Source: Laguncularia racemosa
Lineage: Eukaryota; Streptophyta; Magnoliopsida; Myrtales; Combretaceae
DNA: 64,000 nt
Reading direction: 5' to 3'
NCBI GenBank assembly: GCA_037954665.1
Contig: JBBMOL010000197.1
Location: forward strand, 558,001 to 622,000
The notes under the pieces were generated by a model. The model searched no databases. It had not been told where the DNA came from and saw nothing but the letters and a program-made list of their open reading frames with translations. Made by a program: the position numbers and the translations under genes. Of the stretch, positions 33,611 to 43,187 are shown piece by piece. Every line of letters starts with the position of its first letter. Positions within the stretch are counted from its first letter, which is position 1.

Positions 33611-34240
33611 TGACCTAGCCATCCATCAAGCTTACATTCCTCATTGTTTTCTCTCCAGATCGATGTTGCTCTCCTTTTTCTTTTCCCTTCTTTTTCTCAT
33701 TTTTCTCACTTGTCTCACTCATTTTCTTTCCACTCTTTTGATTTTCACTCTCAACTACACTCTTTTTACCCTCCTTTTCTTTTCCTTCGGCCTCAACTCT
33801 CAACATTTCTATTTTGCATTATTCCTCATATACTTCCTTGAAGGAAAGTGGTGTCAAGGTTATCTTTCGCCCATCTTTGGTAAATGAATACCTATTAAGG
33901 TACCCATCATGCTTTATCTTTCTGTCAAATTGCCCTGGCATGCCAAGTAGTATATCACCAGCATGCATAAGGACAACATCATAAAGCACTTCATCGTTAT
34001 ACTTGCCAATGGTAAATGAAACAAGAGCTTGTTAATTTACCTTAACCTCGCCACAATCATTAAGCCATTGAAGTTTATATAGTCTAAGGTAGGTTTTAGT
34101 AGGCAACCCTAACCTATTAACCAAAAGTGTACTTACCTCATTAGTACAGCTTCCACCATCAACTATCACAATACACAGCTTGCCCTTAACATGGCGTCTA
34201 GTATGAAACAGATTTCCACGCTGCTCTTCGTAGCAAACTT
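33611..34240 (-). pseudogene. Element B protease and K/E-rich linker
   Basis: The protease is recognised by LCIVIVDGGSCTNEVSTLLV near 34160 and YDVVLMHAGDILLGMP near 33950. After RYSFTKDGRKITLTPLSFKE comes a highly charged linker (33615-33806) of Lys, Glu and Ser. The linker separates protease from RT, as in the relative F. It has several stops. Confidence 0.78.
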
Positions 34241-35550
34241 CTTTCAGCTGGGTATTAAGAGCACGTCTAGCAACCAGTACATCTCCTTTAACCGATTCCT
34301 TATGCTTCCTTCACTACAACTCTCCAATTCAAGCATGTCATCATCATCACTCTCATTATTATCCTCCTCATCAATAACTACTTCACCATTCCTTATCACC
34401 ATAGTTCTCCTATTAGGACAATCCTTGCTAATATGTCCTACCCCGTGGCACTTCTAACATTTAATATCTCTATTCCTTCTCTTTTGTTCTTCAGTTTTGG
34501 GTTTCTCACTTAATACAACTCCAGTCTTCCCTTTTTTAATATCAGAGACAGGTTTACTTCCACTCTTAACATCACTCTTTCCATAACCCTTCCAAGCAAA
34601 ATTATTATTGGAATAAGGTTTGGAAACATACCTGATTAACCCTCTACTTTGGAGTTGCTTCTCTATCTTGATAGCAAGATGCACCACATCTTCTAACTCT
34701 GTATATTGATATAGCTCCACCTTATTGGCTATCTCTTTATTCAACCCATTCAAAAAAGTGCCATAGTGGCCTCTATATCCTCCTGCATATCAGCCCTAGT
34801 CATGATCATCTCCATCTCTTTGTAGTAGTCTTCTACACTTCGATTACCCTGCCTAAGAACTTGAAGCCTCTACATCAATTCCCAATGATAATCTCTAGGA
34901 ACAAATCGCTTCCTCATGATAGACTTGAGATCATACCAATTATCAATAGGATGCTCCAAGTTCCTCCTCCTACTCATCACCAATTGATCTCACTAGGCTA
35001 TGGTATAATTCTGGAATTATGTAGCTGCCAATTTCACCTTCTTCTCCTCACTGCATTGATGACAATCAAATATAAGCTTAACTCTCTTTTCCCACTGTAA
35101 ATAAGCCTCTGAATCAAATTTACCCTGAAATTGAGGAATTTTTAGTTTAATATCACCCAGACTCCTATCTACATAATAATCATTACCCCTAATCTTACCA
35201 GTGTAAGGATTTTCCTGTACTCTTTCTCTTCCTCTACCTACACCTTGACCTCCTCTTCCACCTCTTGTTATACCAAAAATAGCACTAACCTCATCATCTT
35301 CCTCTACATAACCATCATCCAAATCCCCCACACCAACAACTGGAAACGCATGGTTCCTACCCACTCTATTTCCTTCACTATGGCTTAGAGTCCCTCTCTT
35401 AACTTTTCTCAGTCTCAAATCCATACGCTCCAACTTCTCATTAATAGCCACCAAAGCTTCACTCATTGGTCTAAAATGCGACTCTTGAGCCTCACAATAC
35501 CTAGCCTTATCAGCATTTCCCATATTGTTACTTTCACTATTGTTCGACAT
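34241..35550 (-). pseudogene. gag: Element B gag with CCHC zinc knuckle
   Basis: The likely start is ATG at 35550 (MSNNSESNNMGNADKARY). A Gly/Arg-rich stretch follows, then LKIPQFQGKFDSEAYLQWEKRVKLIFDCH, the beginning of the gag core. The frame is lost near 35017 and resumes with MNGLNKEIANKVELYQYTELEDVVHLAIKIE (34454-34753). A zinc knuckle C-x2-CHGVGHISKDC sits at about 34420-34460, with a stop in place of one residue. Decayed. Confidence 0.82.
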
Positions 35551-36073
35551 TACTGCAAAGAAACAACATTAGAAATAAAATAATTAAAACAATCCTCACA
35601 AATGCTCCCTTTTGTGTTTGCACTCACACGATAGGGATGGTCAATCATGTGTCACTCAAACAAATTTCACTCACAGGTTCTGTCTCACACCACTTAAGTC
35701 GATTCCTATATGTTCTTATGCAAATCATGCTTTTAGATCAATCCAAGAGATTAACCCGACGGATATGAATGGAATTTCAAGATAGGATCCCAAAGCATTC
35801 ACAAACAAACAAGAAAAGATTGATGAATTCTTTTTTTTTTTTTTTGGTTATGAATTCTTCTCTTTTTTATCATGAATTTCTTCTCTTCTTTTTTTTTTTT
35901 AACTCTTTAAATGCAAATTAGTGTTTTCAAACTAAAACAACGAATCAAATCAATGATATCATGTAAACAAGATTAAATTTTGATGAACAAGATAAAATTC
36001 GATGAACACACAATATCAAATCAAAACGTAAGAATTATATCAAGGAAAGATATAACTTGATCTAGAGCCAAAG
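35551..36073 (-). other. Leader of element B
   Basis: About 520 bp between primer site and gag start. It contains long poly(T) runs (35830-35900, plus strand) and no ORF. Confidence 0.6.
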
Positions 36074-36084
36074 TTCTGATACCA
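36074..36084 (-). other. Primer binding site of element B
   Basis: On the minus strand TGGTATCAGAA starts two bases after the end of the 5' LTR. It matches the initiator tRNA-Met site TGGTATCAGAG except for the last base. Confidence 0.8.
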
Positions 36085-36086
36085 AA

Positions 36087-36874
36087 TGATATGAAACCTC
36101 CATGAATACGCTTGAAAACCCCTTTTTTTGGATATTACAAACCCTCACAGCAGTAATGTAAAAACCCTCATAATCAATTTAATTCAATTTCTAAGATGGA
36201 CTAGAGTTAGGTTTCTCTTAGTTGTTGATCACAAAATTAGAACAAAGGGTTTGTTCTAATGCAGAACACTCCATAAAAAAGGTGATTAATTCTCTCTTGA
36301 ATGTTCCTAAAGTATGTATTCTACACAAGAACACAAGGGAATATCAAAGTCTTTTATTTCAAGATGATCCAAAAACTATCCTCTAAAATGCAGTAAAGAG
36401 GGTATTTATATATCCTTCCCAAAAACCCTAATGAAAAACAAGTTACAAACACTATTAAAAGAAAGTTGGTCCCCTATTAATTATAAGTTAGTGGCTTTTA
36501 TTAAACACCAACCAACCTTGAATTCCAACGCCGACAGCTTAGGCTAATGGCCTTTATGCTCTAAGCCAGCAGCTTTCATTTCCAAAGCTAGTGGCTTTCA
36601 AGATCTAATCTCCACTTTGACTTGTACCAAGTTGTATTGAACATGAGTTGCAATAGTTCCAAGGCTTTGATATCCTTGAAATTCTTCACTAAACATCTTC
36701 ACCAATTCTTGTAGATGAGCACTCAAAGCTTGTTGTATCTTCTTAGCTCGAGATCTTGTTATAGGTCCTTGGGGCATGCTAATCAGACTTGAAATCTCTT
36801 GGCTTGCATCCTTGCCTCCTTGATCCTCATGACTTAAAATCTCCAGAGTTTGGTCTAACGGTCTCTCCATAACA
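36087..36874 (-). repeat. 5' LTR of element B (788 bp)
   Basis: On the minus strand it starts TGTTATGGAGAG and ends GTTTCATATCA. It matches 24458-25337, with about 15 differences in the first 146 bases compared. It also contains the pol-tail coding stretch (GPITRSRAKKIQQAL). Confidence 0.87.
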
Positions 36875-36879
36875 CTACC

Positions 36880-37469
36880 TCACTACAAAACTTCATCGGG
36901 AGAAGGATGTCGCAGTAGACTATAAGCTAGACATGGGTTTCATGTTGCATTGTCTCGACAAGTCAAATGAGTAAGAGGAAGCATTGAATGAGCAAATTTT
37001 GGAGCTCGAGAAGCGCATTGCCAAACATGACACAAGCATTTGAGAGTTAGAGGAGAAGGAGTAGACCACCAAGGATCGCTATTATGAGGAGATCCAGCTC
37101 AGTGATGAATACGTTGAGTAGTTAGTGAAAATTATGGAGGGAGGACTAGAGGAATATGATGCATTGGATCATGAAAGAGATCACTCATACGACTTGAATT
37201 GGCTTGGGAAGAAAATGCATGAACCAAACACACCTCTAGAGGAGTAGGAGGAAATGGAGGCTAAAAGGGTAATGACAGAGGTTGAAGACCAAGAAAATGA
37301 TAATGCACTTCCATCACCCAACATCATCATCATGGAAGACTTACCTCCTTCTTCTCCCCTAACTAAAAAAGTACTTCCTCCTCCTCCCCTGGTTGAAGAA
37401 AAAGCGCCACCTATTCCTCCCTTAATTGAGCGAGAAGAAGACCTTCCTCTTGTTTGCATAAAAGAGTAA
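36880..37469 (+). pseudogene. Element D antisense ORF, 3' part (coiled coil, Pro-rich end)
   Basis: It continues the coiled-coil region interrupted at 24457 by element B. The frame reads LHREKDVAVDYKLDMGFMLHCLDKSNE and NEQILELEKRIAKHDTSI, with stop codons between. The end (37254-37469) is open and acidic, with short proline runs (LPPSSPLTKKVLPPPPLVEEKAPPIPPL). It stops at 37469 and faces the C-terminal end of D's pol, which comes from the other strand. Confidence 0.65.
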
Positions 37470-38210
37470 TCGACAAACTAGCTTCCTGTGCAAAACGTTA
37501 AAGAAATGCTAAAGCCAACCTTAAACCTTGGTGATAATGTCTCAAGTTGAACTGAAGCCTTTTTTTTGTATTTCTTTTGTTTTATTTGATTTTTATGGGG
37601 TTGATATGCCAACCCCTTAGCCTTGTAAGATTTTGTACATGTAATTAAGAGGACTTGGTTTTGTTTTTTTATTATTGAGTTGAATATTGTTGTTTAACAT
37701 GTATCCATATATCAAAGCATATGTTGATTGGACACTACTTCTATAAGTCTGTGTTAATTTAATCATATATCACACTATAGATTAGTTTTAGGGCTTGATC
37801 TGCGAAGAACACCATAAATCAATTTTAGGTTTGATTGGTTATTATGTGGGCAATGGTTAATTCACTAAGCGAAGTGTCTTCATCACTTAGGCTTAAGCCT
37901 GGTCGATAATGAGGTTCCACATTGTAGCTTTAGAGTACAAGCTCAGTTAGTTAGTCCACTTGAGGGTAAGTGCTCGTATGTTATATATCTAGTAGAGTTT
38001 GTCATTACCTATATAAGCTATAATACTTTACTCATTGATCACGATACTTTGTGATTAAGTTTTAGTTTTATATATCTTCATAAGACGAATTGGATATAAT
38101 GAATGCAAATTGTAATTCCATTGAATATTAGAAATGTTTACAATATAAACAATACTCTTAATCATGCTTTAAAACATATTTTAAAAATTATTCAAAGTTT
38201 GGACATAAAT
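37470..38210. other. Spacer between the convergent antisense ORF and pol of element D
   Basis: About 740 bp, AT-rich, without a coding signal. By position it is the 3' untranslated region of both convergent units. A poly(T) run occurs near 37560. Confidence 0.5.
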
Positions 38211-39465
38211 TATTTGCATTTCATGTTCTCAAGATTGGGAGCCAGTTGAGTCTTTCTAGCTCATATGCCTCATGACAAACCATCCTTTAAACTTGGACAA
38301 GGTCTTCCTAATTCAGGGCCAATTTACCTTAGCCTTCCCTTGAGCTAATGGCCTCGAGCATCCAATAAACTAGGTTTCTAGGTTTTTGTCATAATATCTG
38401 GTTGCTCGTTGCTAATATGTTGCCACCCTATAACATGCTTGGTTTCTTAGCTTTTCAAAGAAGTGGAGGTTAACTCAATGTCTAATCTCATTAACTTGGG
38501 TATTGAAATCTTAAATGTAAAGGTTTAGTAGTTTAAGCTCCATAGGGAACATAGCCTCAATTCTAAAAGCTAAACTAAAGGGGCTTTCCCCAGTTGTTGT
38601 CTATGGGGTTGTTTGATACCCTCCATAAGATGTAAGGAAGCTCATCTACCCACTTTCCTTTGGCCTGATTGATCTATTTTTTGAGGCTCTATAAAATGGC
38701 CTTATTAGTGGCTTCAACTTAACTATTTGACTATAGGTGGGCAACCAAAGTGTAGTGGATCTTAATCTTGTACTTTGTGTAGAATTCTCTAAATTTAGGA
38801 TTTTCAAACTTAGTATCATTATTGGTAATGATGGTATTAGAGATTCTAAAGCGACATAATATGGCTCAGGTGACAAAGTCCCTTACACTATGTTCGATAA
38901 TCTTAGCCACTGCCTCAGCTTCTACACATTTTGTGAAGTAGTCAACAATGACTATGATATATTGATGCTAACCTATGGCCTTAAGGAATTGTCCAAGAAT
39001 ATCAAGTCCCCACTAAGTGAAGTAGTCAAGAATATCACATCCCTTACACTATTCGAAAATCTTGGTGACTACCTTGGCTTCTACACATTTTGTGAAGTAG
39101 TCAACAACGACTATGATATACTGACACCAACCTGTAGCCTTAGGGGATAGTTTAAGAATATCAAGTCCCTACTAAGTGAAAGGCCATGGGCTCATGATTG
39201 GTATAATAGTGTTACTCAACTACTTATCGACCAGGACATGCTTCTAGCACTTGTCACTTCACTATATGATTGCTTTAGCATCTTTCTTCATAGTGAACCA
39301 ATAATACCTAGCTCAGAGTGCCCTGATGGCTAGGGCATAGCCCATGATATAATTGCTATATGCTCTAACATAGAGCTTAATCAATGGGTGCTTTGCTTCT
39401 ACAAATCAGAGACATTTGAAGAGTGGTAAACTATATGCTCTTCTATAAAGTTGTTGATCAAGGAG
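38211..39465 (-). pseudogene. pol: Element D integrase, cut at the N-terminal side by element C
   Basis: On the minus strand: LYRRAYSLPLFKCL just inside the junction at 39465, an H-C zinc region (RYYWFTMKKDA), then MSPWPFT..GLDILKLSPKATGWCQYIIVVVDYFTKCVEAK around the first catalytic Asp. Further on come KGKWVDELPYILW and ELERLNWLPILRTWNAN at the end (about 38210-38300). Many stops and shifts. A stretch of about 160 bp is tandemly duplicated (38879-39039 and 39040-39199). The rest of pol is at 54130-55358, beyond element C. Confidence 0.78.
38879..39199 (-). repeat. Tandem duplication of about 160 bp in the integrase relic of element D
   Basis: Both copies contain TCCCTTACACTAT, CTTCTACACATTTTGTGAAG and ATATCAAGTCCC..ACTAAGTGAA at a constant offset of 159-161 bp. 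The copies encode the WGLDIL...VVDYFTK part of integrase. The duplication arose after the element had lost function, or caused its loss. Confidence 0.75.
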
Positions 39466-41562
39466 TGTCGAGTCTCATTTTTGAATTCCCATTCCTAATC
39501 CGATCTAGACTAGACCCTATGCTCATTTAATGTAGATCCTCGACTTGAGTTAGGAATTTCGTTTAATTTTGGAGTCGCCACCCAACTGTTGTTGGGAAAT
39601 ATTGAATTAAGACTAACGGAGTGGATTAGTCTTAATTTGGACCACTAGTCGTCGTTATTTCCACTTCTCGTTTTTGAAAAGAGGAAAAGGGAAAACCAGA
39701 GTTTCTAAGTCCGGAGGCTAACCTATTAAAACCTTACGGTTACCACCTAATCTCCTGAAATTGATCTTATTTAGAAATGTGCTTCATTGTGTTTCTGTTA
39801 CTTTTTATTATATTATTTCAAGAAAATGATTTTTTTATTTCATTTTATGGGTTGACCCGATTGCGTGCCTACGTACTTGCTAGTCAGGATCAAACAAGCT
39901 ATAATTCGCTTTTCTGAAAACTTTAAGTTTGTTTGTGAATTTTAATTTTGAAATCTCTTTTGATTTATGTTTTTTATCATTTTTGGGATTTTTCTAAAAA
40001 ATTTCTAAGCCTAAGCTTTAATCTGATTTTTGAAAATGATTTTTAAGGAAAAACGTCAATTTTGGATTTATTTTAAGAAAAATGATTTTTCTAAGTTCTA
40101 AAACTCATTTTTTTTTAATTTTTATGAATCTTCACGATTTTTGTGATTCTTATGATTTTTTTTTATTTTTGTAGTTTTTTTATTATTTTTATGATTTTTA
40201 TTGATTTTTGTATAATTTTTGTGAATTTTTATTAAAAATTTTATCCTAAGTTAATATCTATCCTATTTTGAAATCTAAAGTTTTATTATTATTTTCCTAA
40301 TATTTTTTTATTTTTCTACATTTTTTTTTTCTTTTTTCTATCTTATTTTTTCTTATTTATTATTTTTCTACATTATTAAATTCTAGAAAAATCTAATTTC
40401 TATATTTTCCTATTTATTAAAAACAAATAAATAAATAGCTAAATAAATGACAAATAATAAATAACAAATAATAAATCAATTCGGAATAAATAAATAAACA
40501 AAATAAGTAAATAAAATAAAATAAAAAAATACAGAAAATCCGACTTACCTGGATCCGGGTCAGTGCGCGGGTCGGGTTGGATCGGGTCGGTCGGATCAGT
40601 CAGACACGGCGGTGGGGGTTGCTCGATCACGGCGTTCCGGCGGCCTTTTGCAGCGGGTGAGGTGTCGAATCCTAGCTTCTCAAGGGTGCTAAATCCAATG
40701 GTGGCGATGGTTCACTCCCAGATCGCCTCCTGGTGGTAGTTCAACGCCGGTCGGTGGTCACGGTTTTGGGTCCTTCTCCGATGCTCTCCAATTTGCACTC
40801 TTTTCTCACTTTCTCTCAATTCTCATATGTCCCCTTGCTTCCTCCCTTCCTCCTCTATTTATAGGCGTCCGAAAACCCTCTTGGATAAGCTCAAATCGGC
40901 CTATTTGGATAAATCCGAATTTCTTCCGTTTTTAGATTTGATTTTATCCCGGCGATTTGATGTTGATCTCTTGTTTTTCTTTGATTTATCTTATGGATTC
41001 GGCTTTATCTTGACAATAATCTAGAAGATTTTGAAAAAAATGATCAATTCCACCTTCGTCGGACTTGCTCCGGCTTCTTCTCGCGTCTGTTCGGGTGAAG
41101 AAGACGATCACGCGCGACACGCGTGACTTCCCTCAGCCAATCATACGCTGCCACGTGGCAACTCCAGGAGAAAGGCAAAAAAAATTGCATCGAATGCTCG
41201 GGGGAAGATTCGAACTCGCGACCTCCAGCCTCCCACACGTTCCCAGCGCACGCACGAACCAACTGAGCTGGCCCATTTTCCCAATTTCCTTTATATCGCA
41301 AATTGCATATATGCAATGCGATTTTGTTTTCATTTTTTGTATTTTTTGAAATTTCAAAAATTTAGAAAAATTATTCATCCCTCATTATTACTATTTCTAA
41401 AATCAATTTTCAAAATTGATATGTTTTCCTATTTATTTTTATTTTTTTGAATATTTTCCATTATTTTTGCTAAATTAGAAAAATTAGGAAAAATTGGAAA
41501 TTTTTGAAAATTGATCATTATTGATTATTACTCATTCCTAGGGCAAAAATGGGGTGTTTACA
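39466..41562 (-). repeat. 3' LTR of element C (2097 bp)
   Basis: On the minus strand it runs from TGTAAACACCCC to AGACTCGACA. The TATA box reads TATAAATAG (complement near 40855-40863). The GC-rich leader (40550-40800) and AT-rich part (40000-40540) have the same order as in element A. Confidence 0.94.
41171..41280 (-). ncRNA. tRNA-like Pol III promoter segment in the 3' LTR of element C
   Basis: On the minus strand, CAGCTCAGTTGG (complement of 41259-41270) matches the A box at 11 of 12, and AGTTCGAATCT (complement of about 41206-41216) matches the B box at 9 of 11. A run of eight T (complement of about 41177-41184), the usual Pol III terminator, follows about 25 bases later. Between the boxes a 5-bp stem with wobble pairs closes a 7-base loop, as in an anticodon arm. 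The acceptor stem pairs poorly, so it is not a true tRNA gene. Confidence 0.48.
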
Positions 41563-41577
41563 GCTGCCCCTCTTTGT
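41563..41577 (-). other. Polypurine tract of element C
   Basis: On the minus strand CTACAAAGAGGGGCAGC ends directly before the 3' LTR. It is the same as in element A. Confidence 0.88.
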
Positions 41578-41964
41578 AGTAAAGTTTGAAAAACTTAACT
41601 ACAAAGACAAAAAAGAAGACGCCATTTTTGGCCTTTTAAAGAGGTTTTTGGTAGGAAAATGCTCAATGAGCTAATAATCCCACGATTTAAGATGGACCTA
41701 ACAATTTAGAATGATGTTCCTTCCTAAAAAGTGCTTTATGGGCTGACTAATTGGCGACAGGACACATCTCAAGCATTGTGTAGGAATGTATGAGAAATAA
41801 TGATAGGAAGCGTCTTATCAGACTTGCAACTTTGGAAAGAAAATTTACTCAGGAAGCGCCCTTATGAGCTGGTTACCTGTCAACAGAAGCGTCTTGTTAG
41901 ACTAGTAACTGTTTGGAAGAATATTTCCCGAAAAGTGCCCCAAGAGCTGACTAATCGAGAGAGT

Positions 41965-42670
41965 TTAGGAAAGTGCCCCTCATGGGCTGACTAACCTTGA
42001 ATTGAATGCCTCAAAAAGTGCCCCCTATGGGCTAACCTTGAGGTAAATTTTTAGGAAAGTGCCCCCTATGGGCTAACTAACCTGGAATTGAATTGTCTCA
42101 AAAAGTGCCCCCTATGGGCTAACCATGAGAACAAAGTTTTATGAAAGTGCCCCCTATGGGCTGACTAACCTGGAATTGAATTTGTCTCAAAAACCCTTTG
42201 GGCTAACCATGAGAACAAAGTTCTAGGAAAGTGCCCCCTATGGGCTGACTAACCTGGAATTGAATTTGTCTCAAAAAGTGCCCCCTATGGGCTAACCATG
42301 AGAATAAAGTTTTAGGAAAGTGCCCCCTATGGGCTGACTAACCTGGAATTGAATTTGTCTCAAAAAGTCCCCCCTATGGGCTGACCATGAGAACAAGGTT
42401 TTAGGAAAGTGCCCCCTATGGGCTGACTAACCTGGAATTGAATTGTCTCAAAAAGTGCCCCCTATGGGCTGACCATGAGAATAAGGTTTTAGGAAAGTGC
42501 CCCCTATGGGCTGACTAACCTGGAATCGAATTGTCTTAAAAAGTGCCCCCTATGGGCTAACCATGAGAACAAGGTTTTAGGAAAGTGCCCCCTATGGGCT
42601 GACTAACCTGGAATTGAATTTGTCTCAAAAAGTGCCCCTATGGGCTAACCTTAAGACAGGATGTTTAGGA
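41965..42670 (-). repeat. 88-bp tandem repeats in the 3' region of element C (about 8 units)
   Basis: Unit starts (plus strand, AAAGTGCCCC) are at about 41971, 42056, 42144, 42229, 42317, 42406, 42494 and 42582: a period of 85-89 bp. Each unit has two copies of AAAGTGCCCCCTATGGGCT, one followed by GACTAACCTGGAATTGAATT and one by AACCATGAGAAC. Copies are more alike than in element A, which suggests recent amplification. Confidence 0.93.
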
Positions 42671-43187
42671 AGAAGCCCCTCTTGGGCCGACTCATTTTGT
42701 GCTTTTGAATATGCTTTCTACAGCCTGAACTAAATGATGTGATGATATGATGATAGTTATTTATTTTAATATGCTTGCCAGTTTATCGTGGATAGCAAAC
42801 AAACAACCGAACCTTCGTGCTGGTTTGCTTCTGCTTCATTTCTTCTTATCTTGACACGGGGTTGAAAATTTTGATGTGCTCCCTTTCTTTATGCGTAAGG
42901 CTCTTTTGACGGTAATGTTATCCTAATGATGCGCTCAGTTCTAATGCTAAAAAATAGATAGGATTATATCACAAACTATATTAATATTCATTATCATTTC
43001 AGCATTTATCTTTCATTGGTGATATGGTGGGTAATGTGTTTAGGAATATTTGTTGTGATGAATTGATTTGAATTTATTGACCATTCAGGAATATTAACTT
43101 TTCTTGTAAAAAGTAAAAATTTGACTCAACGAAATTTATATCGAACATTGGCTTTCATAAATATTGGCAAAATTTCAATTTTCTTGC
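42671..43187 (-). other. Untranslated region after pol of element C
   Basis: About 500 bp between the tandem repeats and the pol stop codon; it aligns with 6541-7029 of element A. No ORF. Confidence 0.7.

Larger units (their letters stand above)
24458..36874 (-). mobile_element. Element B: Ty3/gypsy element with iMet primer site, inserted in element D
   Basis: The ends are two same-orientation LTRs (24458-25337 and 36087-36874). They are flanked by TTACC (24453-24457) and CTACC (36875-36879), a target duplication with one change. On the minus strand the order is primer site, gag with zinc knuckle, protease, K/E-rich linker, RT, RNase H, integrase. It lacks the second RNase H, so it is not of the Tat lineage. 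Initiator-Met priming and a pol tail running into the LTR fit a chromovirus-like group. Its integrase was later split by solo LTR G, which in turn holds element F. LTRs differ at about one base in ten in the part compared. Inactive. Confidence 0.88.

Noticed and set aside
33600..33887. Plus-strand Ser/Phe/Leu-rich open frames at 33.6-33.9 kb.
   Set aside because: They are the antisense of the K/E-rich linker of element B on the minus strand.
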